NCBI RefSeq assembly: GCF_903969135.1 | Contig: NZ_LR824569.1 | Location: 1,674,001-1,738,000, forward strand | Reading direction: 5' to 3' | DNA: 64,000 bases | Source of the DNA: Chryseobacterium sp. JV274 | Lineage (GTDB): Bacteria; Bacteroidota; Bacteroidia; Flavobacteriales; Weeksellaceae | Shown: piece after piece, positions 24,285 to 32,916 of the stretch | Numbering within the stretch: the stretch's first letter is position 1 | Layout of the letters: each line of letters begins with the position of its first letter | The notes under the pieces: model-generated | What the model was told of the DNA's origin: nothing | Seen by the model: the letters and a program-made list of their open reading frames with translations, nothing else | The model's database searches: none | Position numbers and translations under genes: made by a program

Positions 24285-25406
24285 ATGAAAATAAAATTGC
24301 TTTTACCATTATTTTTTGTACCATTTGCATTGAATGCACAGACAAAAAATACAACAACTGACAACCACCTTACCACTGAACTTGATAAAATTGTTCAGAA
24401 GGAAGCGCTCACTTATATGCAGAATCCTGCACGTGTAGGGCTCTCAATAGGTATTTTCAAAGATGGTAAAAGTTATTTTTATAATTATGGAACCACGGAA
24501 ATCGGAAAATCAGAACTTCCGACCTCCAAAAGTGTTTACGAGATCGCATCCATCACCAAGACTTTTACCGGAACACTTCTGGCCCATGCTTTAGCAGACG
24601 GTAAAATTAAAATAGATGATGATATCCGGAAATATCTTAGCGGGAATTATCCTAATCTTGAATTTGAAAAACACCCGATAACGGTCGGTAATCTTACCAA
24701 TCATTCATCAGGATTACCTCAGTTCTTACCGGATCAGTCTGAAACATTCAAAAAACCGATGGACTCTGTTGCCATAGCATTAGCTGATTTTTATAAAAAC
24801 TACTCGAAAAAGAAGTTTTATGAAGATCTTCATCAGGCTAAAGTAGATTTTGTACCCGGAACAAACTATAAATATTCCAATGTAGGAACACAGATCGCAG
24901 GAGATATCCTGGAAAAAGTATATCAGAAAAGCTATAAAGATCTGCTTTCAGAGTATATTACAAAGCCTCTGAAAATGAACCAAACCATTGTTGGTACGAA
25001 TTCTGCACAGCTATTGACTCGCTATAATGAAAAAGGAAAGGTAATGCCCAGAAATTTCACAACAATTATGGCTCCTGCAGGCGGAATTCTTTCTACAACA
25101 GGAGATCTCGTGAAATACATGCAGTACCATTTGGATGAAAGCAATAAATATGTGAAAATATCCCATACTCCTCTTGTAAAAAGTGATGGGGATGGAATCG
25201 GACTGTACTGGAGGGTACATACCTATGAAGACGGAACTCAAATGGTTTTTCATACCGGAGGTACATTTGGTTTTTCAAGCGTACTTCAGGTCTATCCATC
25301 AAAAAATATGGGAGTTGTTATACTGTCTAATGAGTCAGATGGAGAATCTCAGGGGAAACTGTATGATATTGCAGAAAATATAATAAGAAATAGTAGTAAA
25401 AAATAA
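24285..25406 (+). CDS. Exported serine hydrolase (beta-lactamase/PBP-like)
   Basis: 373 residues. Signal peptide 1-19 (MKIKLLLPLFFVPFALNAQ). Active-site triad of class C beta-lactamase-type enzymes is complete: SITK at 89-92 (nucleophile Ser89, Lys92), YSN at 197-199 and HTGG at 323-326. The family includes periplasmic esterases, DD-peptidases and beta-lactamases; the substrate here is unknown. It directly follows rlmB and is 12 bases upstream of a lipoprotein gene. Confidence 0.9.
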   Translation: MKIKLLLPLFFVPFALNAQTKNTTTDNHLTTELDKIVQKEALTYMQNPARVGLSIGIFKDGKSYFYNYGTTEIGKSELPTSKSVYEIASITKTFTGTLLAHALADGKIKIDDDIRKYLSGNYPNLEFEKHPITVGNLTNHSSGLPQFLPDQSETFKKPMDSVAIALADFYKNYSKKKFYEDLHQAKVDFVPGTNYKYSNVGTQIAGDILEKVYQKSYKDLLSEYITKPLKMNQTIVGTNSAQLLTRYNEKGKVMPRNFTTIMAPAGGILSTTGDLVKYMQYHLDESNKYVKISHTPLVKSDGDGIGLYWRVHTYEDGTQMVFHTGGTFGFSSVLQVYPSKNMGVVILSNESDGESQGKLYDIAENIIRNSSKK

Positions 25407-25418
25407 AGTTAAAATCAA

Positions 25419-26468
25419 ATGAAGAACATTGCAGCGCTTGCGCTTATATCATCAATAGCTCTTGTATCTTGTAAAAAAGAAACGGCAAAAATAACGAAAG
25501 TAGATCCTAAAACCGGAAAAACGGTAACCGTAGAAGTTCCTGCTGATTCTGTGGCAAAAGTTGCAGAAAATCCGGCAATCAAAGATTCTGCGGGAGTTAT
25601 CAAACAGACTTTTAAGCTTGAAAAAGGGAAAACTTATCCTCTTACCACTTATCAGAGGGATGTAAAAACAATGACGGATCCTCAGGGAAAATCTATCACT
25701 GCAACCAGTGAATCTACGGATGAAATGAACTTTGTAGTTAATGATATTAAAGGAGATGTATACGAAATGACCCTTAATCTTGTAGCGAAAAGAAATTCTC
25801 AGTCTGCACAGGGAAAAACAGTAGTGGTAGATACCAAGCTTGCTCTTCCTAAAGAGGATGATCTTAAAATGATCTGGAATGTAAACAAAGCACTTACCGG
25901 AAACAAACTTGCCATGAAAATGGATACAAAAGGGAATGTAATCTCTATTACAGGATTTGATGCTGTTTATACAAAAGTTTCCAATGCAGTAGGGACTCTT
26001 ATCAAAGATGCCAATCAAAAAGCGAGTGTTGTGGCAAGTCTTAAAGAATCATTCAATGAAAAGGTATTAAAAGATCAGTTCCATAAAAATCTGATGATTA
26101 TTCCTAAAAAAGGAGTAAAAATTGGTGAAAAATGGTCTACTTCTGAAAATGCAGATGCAAGTGGAGCTGTAAAAGTAACTTCCAATTATGTAATGAAAAG
26201 CTTAGGAAACGGATCAGCAGAAATTGCCGTTACCGGAGGTATTCCTAAGAAGACTGAAAAGAAAGCTCAGGGACCTATTACACACAGCCTGAGCAGTGAA
26301 CTGGTTCAGAACGGAACCATTAAGTTTGACGAAAGCACAGGATGGATTACCAACCAGAATATCAACGTAAAAACGACACAGATAGAAACCATTTCAGATG
26401 GAAAACAATCTCAGTCTATGAAAAGCGTTTCCAATTCATCGGTAATGGTAAACCCATCTGCTAAATAA
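25419..26468 (+). CDS. DUF6263-like lipoprotein
   Basis: 349 residues. A lipoprotein signal with the lipobox IALVSC and Cys19 predicts a membrane-anchored protein; KKETAK follows. The repetitive beta-rich body (KGKTYPLTTYQRDVKTMTDPQG ... KMDTKGNVISITGFDAVYTKV ... GVKIGEKWST) matches the DUF6263 pattern of Bacteroidota. No catalytic motif is visible. It shares orientation with the serine hydrolase and is followed by a hairpin. Confidence 0.78.
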   Translation: MKNIAALALISSIALVSCKKETAKITKVDPKTGKTVTVEVPADSVAKVAENPAIKDSAGVIKQTFKLEKGKTYPLTTYQRDVKTMTDPQGKSITATSESTDEMNFVVNDIKGDVYEMTLNLVAKRNSQSAQGKTVVVDTKLALPKEDDLKMIWNVNKALTGNKLAMKMDTKGNVISITGFDAVYTKVSNAVGTLIKDANQKASVVASLKESFNEKVLKDQFHKNLMIIPKKGVKIGEKWSTSENADASGAVKVTSNYVMKSLGNGSAEIAVTGGIPKKTEKKAQGPITHSLSSELVQNGTIKFDESTGWITNQNINVKTTQIETISDGKQSQSMKSVSNSSVMVNPSAK

Positions 26469-26482
26469 CTGAATTAAATGCA

Positions 26483-26509
26483 TTCAGGGTTTATTATTTA
26501 AACCCTGAA
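26483..26509 (+). terminator. Hairpin between the DUF6263 and DUF4834 genes
   Basis: TTCAGGGTTT pairs perfectly with AAACCCTGAA across a seven-base loop; a short AT-rich tail follows. Confidence 0.7.
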
Positions 26510-26526
26510 CTTTAAATTTTAACATT

Positions 26527-26757
26527 ATGAAGTACATTCTTGAGTTAGTACTCACTGCCATTATTATTTTCTTTGTCTGGAATATTCTGAAAAGGATTTT
26601 CTTTAAGACATTTTATAGTTACCGTTTTAATAACAATAATCAAAACAACGGACAGCAGGATATACAGGACTCGAATAAGAATAACAAACAGAACCTTAAC
26701 TGGGATGCAGAAACTGTAGACTTTGAAGAGGTGAAAGAGAGTAAGGACAAAAGGTAA
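26527..26757 (+). CDS. DUF4834-like small membrane protein
   Basis: 76 residues: one membrane helix at 4-27 (FFVWNILKRIFFKTFYSYRF follows), then an Asn/Gln-rich linker and an acidic tail ending NWDAETVDFEEVKESKDKR. Size and layout match the DUF4834 family found upstream of YfhO-type genes in Flavobacteriia. It ends 30 bases before the YfhO gene. Function unknown. Confidence 0.8.
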   Translation: MKYILELVLTAIIIFFVWNILKRIFFKTFYSYRFNNNNQNNGQQDIQDSNKNNKQNLNWDAETVDFEEVKESKDKR

Positions 26758-26787
26758 CATTCCAAGAAATAAAAGATAATAACCAGC

Positions 26788-29328
26788 ATGGCAAAAAATA
26801 AAAACTTCATTTATATTGCAGCTTCATTAGTCGTATTTATAGTTTTAGCATTTTTATATTCCACCCCTGTATTTACAGGAAAACAGCTTTTCCAGCACGA
26901 TATTGTGCAATACAGAGGAGGAGCAAAAGAACTGCTCGACTATAGAGCGAATACCGGAAATGAAACCTATTGGAGTGACTCCATGTTTGGGGGAATGCCG
27001 ACTTATCAGATGGGAAGCCAGTTCAAAGGTGACATCATCAAGAAAATCGACAGCAATCTGAATTTCCTGCCAAGGCCGGTTAATTATCTCTTCCTGCTGT
27101 TTGCAGGTTTTTTCCTTTTGGGAATGGTAGTAGTCAGAAACTGGAAGTATGCGCTCTTAGGGGCCACTTTCTTCGGACTTTCAACCTATTTTTATATCAT
27201 TATTGCAGCCGGGCACAATGGTAAAGTAAACACCATTGAGTATTTTGCACCGCTGTTAGCCGGAATTTTACTGGTTTATATCAGAAAACAATACATCTGG
27301 GGGTTCATTGTTACTACCCTTTTTATGGGACTTCAGATTGCAGCCAATCACCCGCAGATGACGTATTATCTGTTCCTTGCACTAGGATTTTTATTCTTGT
27401 CTGAACTGATCAGAGCAATACTGAAAAAGACACCGATGAAGCATTTCCTTATTTCATCAGGAATTATTGCAGCATCATGCATTATCGGAGTTGGAATGAA
27501 TTCACAAAGAATCATGGCCAATTCTGAGTATGTAAAAGAAACAGTTCGTGGAAAGCAGATCTTAAATAATGACAGCCATACTTCAGGAAAATCCGGAATG
27601 GATAAAGAAAGTATGCTGATGTGGAGCTATGGACAGCTTGAAACTTTAAACCTTTTCATCCCAAGATTGATGGGTGGCGGAAGCCAGGAGCCGGAAGGAA
27701 AAGAAATGATGAACAGAGTTCAGGAACTGGTTCAGGAAAATGTTGGTTCACAGGCTGAAATGGACAGAATTTCAAAAGGCTTCAGCGGAATGACCTACTG
27801 GGGAGATCAGCCGGGAACTTCAGGACCTGCTTATCAGGGAGCCATTGTATGTTTCCTTGCTTTTTTAGGATTCTTCTTTGCCAGAAAAAAATACCGTTAC
27901 TGGATCTTAGGTGCTTCTATCCTGACTATTTTACTGGCTTGGGGAAGTAACTTTATGCCATTATCTGACTTCTTTATTGATTATGTTCCGTTTTATAATA
28001 AATTCAGAGCCCCTTCTTCAATCCTGGTAGTTGTAGAATTATTATTCCCTTTGATTGCCATTTTGGGATTATACAGATTCTTCACAGACGAAGAGCTGAC
28101 TGAAGAATACAAGCAGAAAATTCTTATGTATACAGGAGGTGGAACTTTAGGATTTTTATTAATTCTTTTGATCTTCGGAAAATCATTATTAGGGTTTTCT
28201 ACAGAAGGCGAAAAAACTTATTTTCCTCCTTTCCTACTGGATTATCTTGTAGATGAAAGATATAAACTATTCAGAATAGATGCCATAAAGGCATTTATTT
28301 ATGTAGCGATTACTGCTACTGCCTTATTCTTAACCTTAAAGAAAAAGCTTAATCAGAATATTGCTTTGGTAGTAATTGGAGTAGTAAGCTTATTTGATCT
28401 ATGGACCGTAAACAAACGTTATTTAAATGACGAAAACTACGTAGATAAAATATTTGCTGAAAATCCTTTCCAAACAGAAAGTTCAGATCTGCTGGCTGAA
28501 AAAGTTCAGGGGAATCCTAATCTGGAATCCATTTTATCCAATGTCAATATTAACAAAACATTGGAAACAATCGCTGAAAAAGACAAAACTCACTACAGAA
28601 TTTACAACCAGACCCTGGGTGTGACAAGTGAGACCAATACCTCTTATTTTAAAGCTTCAATTGGTGGTTATCACGCCGTAAAACTAAGAAGATATGATGA
28701 TGTTCTGAATGAATACATCAATAATGTAGACAGTGTAAAAACACCTAATATCTTAAACTTATTAAATGCCAAGTACATGGTTTTCGGAGGACCTGAGCAG
28801 CCACAGGTTGTTCCTAATCCAAAAGCCAATGGAAATGCATGGTTTGTAAGTGATTTAAAGTTTGTAGATTCTCCTAATCAGGAAATTAAATCCATCGGGA
28901 CTATCGACAATAAGAAAACAGCAGTTATTGCATCATCTGATAAATCCTATTTTGACAACAAACCGGTTCAGGCAGATCCTGCTGCATTTATCAATCTTAC
29001 GAAATACCAGCCTAACGAACTTGAATTTAAATCTCAGTCGAAGACTCCGCAATTAGCAGTATTCTCTGAAGTATATTACCCTCATGGCTGGAAAGTATTG
29101 GTGGATGAGAAAGAAGTTCCGTACATCAAAGCAGATTACTTACTTCGTGCAGTACATGTTCCTGCAGGAAACCACCACATCAGAATGGTATTTGAGCCTG
29201 AAGTAATTGAAAAAGGGAAATGGCTTTCTCTACTATCATTCGGATTATTCATCCTGTTGTCTGCATTTGGAATTTTCTGGATGAACAAGAATAAGAAAAA
29301 AGAAATTTTAGCTGAACAAAAAGCTTAA
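26788..29328 (+). CDS. YfhO-family membrane protein
   Basis: 846 residues with about 12 membrane helices, a large extracytoplasmic C-terminal beta domain (about 580-815) and a final helix. LFQHDIVQYRGGAKELLDYR near 34-53 and SMFGGMPTYQM near 68-78 resemble the luminal loops of GT-C glycosyltransferase-like proteins; the C-terminal part (FSEVYYPHGWKVLVDEKE ... LLRAVHVPAGNHHIRMVFEP) is the typical YfhO end. YfhO proteins are putative lipid-linked sugar transferases acting on lipoteichoic acid or surface glycans in Firmicutes; the Bacteroidota role is not known. A glycosyltransferase gene follows after a mobile-like unit. Confidence 0.9.
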   Translation: MAKNKNFIYIAASLVVFIVLAFLYSTPVFTGKQLFQHDIVQYRGGAKELLDYRANTGNETYWSDSMFGGMPTYQMGSQFKGDIIKKIDSNLNFLPRPVNYLFLLFAGFFLLGMVVVRNWKYALLGATFFGLSTYFYIIIAAGHNGKVNTIEYFAPLLAGILLVYIRKQYIWGFIVTTLFMGLQIAANHPQMTYYLFLALGFLFLSELIRAILKKTPMKHFLISSGIIAASCIIGVGMNSQRIMANSEYVKETVRGKQILNNDSHTSGKSGMDKESMLMWSYGQLETLNLFIPRLMGGGSQEPEGKEMMNRVQELVQENVGSQAEMDRISKGFSGMTYWGDQPGTSGPAYQGAIVCFLAFLGFFFARKKYRYWILGASILTILLAWGSNFMPLSDFFIDYVPFYNKFRAPSSILVVVELLFPLIAILGLYRFFTDEELTEEYKQKILMYTGGGTLGFLLILLIFGKSLLGFSTEGEKTYFPPFLLDYLVDERYKLFRIDAIKAFIYVAITATALFLTLKKKLNQNIALVVIGVVSLFDLWTVNKRYLNDENYVDKIFAENPFQTESSDLLAEKVQGNPNLESILSNVNINKTLETIAEKDKTHYRIYNQTLGVTSETNTSYFKASIGGYHAVKLRRYDDVLNEYINNVDSVKTPNILNLLNAKYMVFGGPEQPQVVPNPKANGNAWFVSDLKFVDSPNQEIKSIGTIDNKKTAVIASSDKSYFDNKPVQADPAAFINLTKYQPNELEFKSQSKTPQLAVFSEVYYPHGWKVLVDEKEVPYIKADYLLRAVHVPAGNHHIRMVFEPEVIEKGKWLSLLSFGLFILLSAFGIFWMNKNKKKEILAEQKA

Positions 29329-29348
29329 AACAATATAATATTGCACAA

Positions 29349-29386
29349 TGTCATTCTGAATGAAGCATAGCGTAATGAAGAATCCC
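29349..29386 (+). repeat. Left inverted repeat
   Basis: Begins TGTCATTCTGAATGAAGC; the reverse complement occurs at 29686-29723 with five mismatches. The core GTCATTCTGAATGAAGC (17 bases) is perfect in both arms. Confidence 0.85.
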
Positions 29387-29388
29387 AA

Positions 29389-29687
29389 ATGAAAACGTTA
29401 GGTACACATAATTACTATGTCTATATACTGACTAATAAAACAAAGACAGTATTATAACCAACGATTTACAGAAAAGATTATACTGGCATAAAAATCCAGA
29501 AGCTATTGAAAAAAATTTCACATCAAAATATAATTGTTTTTATTTAATATATTTTGAACATTTTGATGACATTGAGACAGCAATAATAAGGGAAAAGCAA
29601 ATAAAAGGCTGGACCAGTCAAAAGAAAGAAAACTTAATTAAAGAATTCAATCCGGATTGGAAATTTCTCAATGAAGAGATAGAGTGA
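29389..29687 (+). pseudogene. GIY-YIG endonuclease, frameshifted
   Basis: The first 22 codons read HNYYVYILTNKTKTVL, the start of a small GIY-YIG nuclease, then hit TAA. A second frame resumes at once with TNDLQKRLYWHKNPEAIEKNF and continues through the family's EHFDDIETAIIREKQIKGWTSQKK and LIKEFNPDWKFLNEEIE to a TGA at 29685. Family members carry YTGVTNDL at this point, so the join lacks about 10 bases covering Y-T-G-V, which contains the YIG half of the active site. The damage would abolish activity. The rest is well preserved, so the loss is recent, or an assembly error. Confidence 0.8.
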
Positions 29688-29723
29688 GATTCTTCACTGC
29701 GCTCCGCTTCATTCAGAATGACA
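29686..29723 (-). repeat. Right inverted repeat
   Basis: Plus-strand text starts GAGATTCTTCACTGCGCTCC and ends GCTTCATTCAGAATGACA, complementary to the left arm. It overlaps the stop codon of the nuclease remnant. Confidence 0.85.
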
Positions 29724-29740
29724 TAGACATCAATTAAAAA

Positions 29741-31030
29741 ATGGAACAGAAGAAAATATTGATTATCACCTATTACTGGCCTCCTGCGGGAGGTCCTGGT
29801 GTTCAAAGATGGCTGAAGTTTGCAAAATATCTGCCGGATTTCGGATGGAAACCTATCATTTATACTCCGGAAAATCCAAGTTATCCATTACTGGATGAAA
29901 CCCTGATGAAAGATGTTCCTGAAAATATTGAGATGGTAAGAACCAAGATATGGGAACCTTACCAGCTGGCTGAAAAGCTGAATAAAAGCAATAAAAAATT
30001 TAAAGCAGGACAGTTTGATGTAGGAAAAAATCAAAGCTGGAAATCCAGACTTTCGATCTGGGTGAGAGGTAATTTTTTCATTCCTGATGCCAGAGTTTTT
30101 TGGGTAAAACCTTCCATTAAATTTCTGGAGAAATACCTGAAAGAAAATAAAATAGATACGATTGTAACTTCGGGTCCTCCCCACTCGCTTCACCTGATTG
30201 GTTTAGGACTTAAAAATAATATACCGAGTCTGAAATGGATCGCTGATTTCCGCGACCCATGGACAGAAATTTCTTATTACAAACATCTGAAACTAACTAA
30301 AAGTTCGGATCAGAAACACCGTCAGCTTGAAAGTGCCGTATTTAAAAATGCTGACATCACTTTGGCTACAAGCTATACTGATGCGGAAAACTTCAGAAAA
30401 GCAGGAGCTAATGCTGTTTGTATTACGAACGGATTTGATGAAAGTGATTCGGATAGTAAAGTAAAAGGACAGAATAGTAAAGATCAGTTTACTCTAAGTT
30501 ATATTGGTGTTTTAGAGCAACTCAGAAACCCTGAGAATCTTTGGAAAGCACTTGATGAACTGGTGAAGGAAAATGCTGAATTTGCAGCTGATTTTACATT
30601 GAAATTTGTAGGCAGAATAGATGATAAAATCCTGCAGTCTATCGAAAATTCAAGTCTGAAAAATCATATTCAGAACCTTGGATATCTTGCCCATGGAAAA
30701 GCGGTGGAGGAAATGCAGAATTCAGATCTGCTTCTTATCACCAATTTCCCAAATGAATCTTCAAAAGGAATCATTCCCGGAAAAATATTTGAATATCTGG
30801 CTTCAGGAAAACAGATTCTTTCATTCGGGCCGGACAAAGCTGATGTTGCAAAAATTCTGGAAGAAACCCAGGCAGGAAAACATTTCAGTTATCAGGATAC
30901 AGAAATTATCAAGAAATTTATTCTTGAAAAATTTATCCTTTGGAAAAACGGAAATCTTCTCGAAAACACTCAGCATATTGAGCAGTTCTCAAGAAAAAAC
31001 CTAACCCGCCAACTGACTGAAATTTTATAA
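29741..31030 (+). CDS. GT4-type glycosyltransferase
   Basis: 429 residues, a GT-B fold. The N-terminal domain starts ILIITYYWPPAGGPGVQRWLKFAKYL, a well-conserved Bacteroidota group; the donor-binding domain has LSYIGVLEQLRNPENLW near 250 and the GT4 motif IIPGKIFEYLASGKQILSFG near 345-364 with the nucleotide-sugar-binding Glu in FEYLASG. Probably transfers sugars to a surface polysaccharide or glycolipid. It stands alone, its promoter region holding the GIY-YIG unit. Confidence 0.87.
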   Translation: MEQKKILIITYYWPPAGGPGVQRWLKFAKYLPDFGWKPIIYTPENPSYPLLDETLMKDVPENIEMVRTKIWEPYQLAEKLNKSNKKFKAGQFDVGKNQSWKSRLSIWVRGNFFIPDARVFWVKPSIKFLEKYLKENKIDTIVTSGPPHSLHLIGLGLKNNIPSLKWIADFRDPWTEISYYKHLKLTKSSDQKHRQLESAVFKNADITLATSYTDAENFRKAGANAVCITNGFDESDSDSKVKGQNSKDQFTLSYIGVLEQLRNPENLWKALDELVKENAEFAADFTLKFVGRIDDKILQSIENSSLKNHIQNLGYLAHGKAVEEMQNSDLLLITNFPNESSKGIIPGKIFEYLASGKQILSFGPDKADVAKILEETQAGKHFSYQDTEIIKKFILEKFILWKNGNLLENTQHIEQFSRKNLTRQLTEIL

Positions 31031-31041
31031 TACAAAGAAAG

Positions 31042-31095
31042 GAAGTTAGAAGCTGGATGCTGGAAGTAAAATACCGGCTTCTAACTTCTAATTTT
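31042..31095. terminator. Bidirectional terminator
   Basis: GAAGTTAGAAGC (31042-31053) pairs perfectly with GCTTCTAACTTC (31077-31088), with TAATTTTT downstream. It closes both converging genes. Confidence 0.82.
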
Positions 31096-31736
31096 TAAAT
31101 CGTCCACTGATCATTCACCACTGCAATCAGATAATATTTCTCCTGAAATTCTTCAAATACAAAGCGGAGTGTTTTCCAATCCATTTCGCCATTTTTTTCG
31201 GTTCCTTTGATATAGTTTTCGGTGAAGTCATGTTTAGGATAAATTTCCTTTAAATTATTCAGGGAATTACCTCCTCCTATGAATTTATTCAGTGAATATT
31301 GGGATGCTGTAAAATCTTTAGAAAAGACCCATTTACCAAGATAATCATTGACCGTTGTCTTATAAGGATCTCCTGAACCGTCATGTGCTCCCCAGGTAAA
31401 TAGTGTTTTAGTAGGCTGATATTTTTCAAAATCTGCTTTAGAAAAATGTTTATCTCCCTTTATATCCACAAAAGCATACATTGAAAAACGGATTCCTTTT
31501 TCAGGGTGGATCAAGGCAGCAAAACTGGTATAGTCCTTATTTTTCAGAGCCTTCAAAACCTCATCATTGGTCTGTTTCAACACAGCTTCTTTATCAGCAA
31601 TATTCTGAACGGTACCTGCACTGTCTGTTTTATTTTGTGCGATGGAATCAACCACATTGGGAACAGGTTTTCCTGCCTCTTTTTTACAGGCTACAACCAG
31701 AACCAAAACAACCAATGGAATAAGTATTTTTTTCAT
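31095..31736 (-). CDS. Hypothetical lipoprotein
   Basis: 213 residues from the ATG at 31736, chosen because it gives a lipoprotein signal (MKKILIPLVVLVLVVACKK, Cys17) while the longer frame from 31781 does not. The mature part is mainly alpha/beta with GDKHFSKADFEKYQPTKTLFTWG near 100-122 and a well-ordered C-terminus FVFEEFQEKYYLIAVVNDQWTI. The end resembles NTF2-like or SnoaL-like proteins, a weak suggestion. Function unknown. Confidence 0.65.
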   Translation of the reverse strand: MKKILIPLVVLVLVVACKKEAGKPVPNVVDSIAQNKTDSAGTVQNIADKEAVLKQTNDEVLKALKNKDYTSFAALIHPEKGIRFSMYAFVDIKGDKHFSKADFEKYQPTKTLFTWGAHDGSGDPYKTTVNDYLGKWVFSKDFTASQYSLNKFIGGGNSLNNLKEIYPKHDFTENYIKGTEKNGEMDWKTLRFVFEEFQEKYYLIAVVNDQWTI

Positions 31737-31855
31737 ATTATAAATTTTGCTATTGGTAAAAAACACCAAAACTGATGCCAAGCGGTAAATGATTTAAAGA
31801 GATAAAGACTATGAGAGCTGCTGGGTTATCGCTTCTCATTTTAAAAATTACATCG

Positions 31856-31863
31856 TACATTTG
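31856..31863 (+). promoter_or_regulatory. -7 element of ypdA, leaderless arrangement
   Basis: TACATTTG matches TAnnTTTG; the ATG follows four bases later, so the transcription start is predicted to coincide with the start codon. Confidence 0.55.
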
Positions 31864-31867
31864 TTAG

Positions 31868-32833
31868 ATGGAAATGTTGGATATTCTCATTATCGGGGCC
31901 GGACCCATCGGTTTAAACTGTGCCCTTGAAGCTCAAAAAAATAATCTTAGTCATTTAATCATAGAAAAAGGAACCATTGTCAACTCTCTGTACAACTATC
32001 CTTTATATATGCGTTTTTTCTCTACTGCAGAAAAACTGGAAATTGACGAAATTCCATTTATTTCGACAGCTCCCAAACCAGGAAGACAGGAGGCATTGGA
32101 ATATTATCAGGGAATTGCCAGACAAAAAAAACTTAACATCAATCTGTATGAAAAAGTGCTGGGTGTTTCCAAGAGCAATGAGCTGTTTGAGATAAAAACA
32201 ACCAAAGCAACCTATCATGCTAAAAATCTGGTGATTGCTACCGGATTCTATGATATTCCCAACCTTATGAATATTCCCGGCGAAAATCTTCCAAAGGTCA
32301 AGCATTACTATACTGAACCATATCCTTATGCAAAACAGAAAATTGTTGTTGTAGGATCAAGTAATTCTGCGGTGGATGCAGCCCTGGAAACCTATAGAAA
32401 AGGTGCTGAAGTAACGATGATTATTCGTCATTCCGAGATTTCAAAAAGTGTAAAATATTGGGTGAAACCGGATATAGAAAACAGAATTACAGAAGGCAGT
32501 ATTAAAGCCCATTTTAATGCCGAAATGATCGAAATTAAAGATAATACTGTTGTTTTTAAAGATGAAAACGGAGAAATTCATGAAATTGACAATGATTTTG
32601 TGCTGGCGATGACGGGTTATCTTCCTGATTTTGATTTTCTGAGAAATTCGGGTATTGAACTCAATGGAGACTGCCTGAACCCGTTCTATAATCTTGAAAC
32701 TATGGAAACCAATATTCCCAACCTTTATCTTGCAGGAGTTGTATGCGGTGGAAAAGATACTCACCTCTGGTTCATTGAAAACTCGAGAATTCATGCTCAT
32801 ATGATTATCAATACCATTCTTTCCAGATCTTAA
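31868..32833 (+). CDS. ypdA: Bacillithiol disulfide reductase (YpdA family)
   Basis: 321 residues, an FAD- and NAD(P)H-dependent single-domain reductase. FAD-binding loop IGAGPIGLNCALEA near 8-21, the NAD(P)-binding loop VVGSSNSAVDAALE near 160-173, and FSTAEKLEIDEIPFIS near 47-62 are characteristic of YpdA. It reduces oxidised bacillithiol (BSSB), maintaining the low-molecular-weight thiol pool in the cytoplasm. Bacillithiol is made by many Bacteroidota. A second in-frame ATG lies two codons in; the first is kept because of the promoter position. Confidence 0.88.
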   Translation: MEMLDILIIGAGPIGLNCALEAQKNNLSHLIIEKGTIVNSLYNYPLYMRFFSTAEKLEIDEIPFISTAPKPGRQEALEYYQGIARQKKLNINLYEKVLGVSKSNELFEIKTTKATYHAKNLVIATGFYDIPNLMNIPGENLPKVKHYYTEPYPYAKQKIVVVGSSNSAVDAALETYRKGAEVTMIIRHSEISKSVKYWVKPDIENRITEGSIKAHFNAEMIEIKDNTVVFKDENGEIHEIDNDFVLAMTGYLPDFDFLRNSGIELNGDCLNPFYNLETMETNIPNLYLAGVVCGGKDTHLWFIENSRIHAHMIINTILSRS

Positions 32834-32855
32834 TATTAAACAACTCATATATACT

Positions 32856-32900
32856 AAAAAGCTTCGGGCAATTTCGTAGAAATTGCCCGAAGCTTTTTTT
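32856..32900. terminator. Strong bidirectional terminator
   Basis: AAAAAGCTTCGGGCAATTTC and GAAATTGCCCGAAGCTTTTTT form a perfect stem of about 20 bp between the converging ypdA and MFS genes. Confidence 0.95.
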
Positions 32901-32916
32901 TAAACTGATTCAATAC

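Larger units (their letters stand above)
29349..29723 (+). mobile_element. GIY-YIG gene bounded by 38-bp inverted repeats
   Basis: Two imperfect inverted repeats (33 of 38 positions pair) enclose a broken GIY-YIG endonuclease gene. The left repeat ends three bases before the ATG at 29389 and the right repeat overlaps the stop codon at 29685-29687, so the unit consists of almost nothing but repeat-gene-repeat (375 bp). This is the geometry expected of a very small mobile or homing unit driven by the encoded nuclease. It lies between yfhO and a glycosyltransferase gene without disturbing either. Confidence 0.55.
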
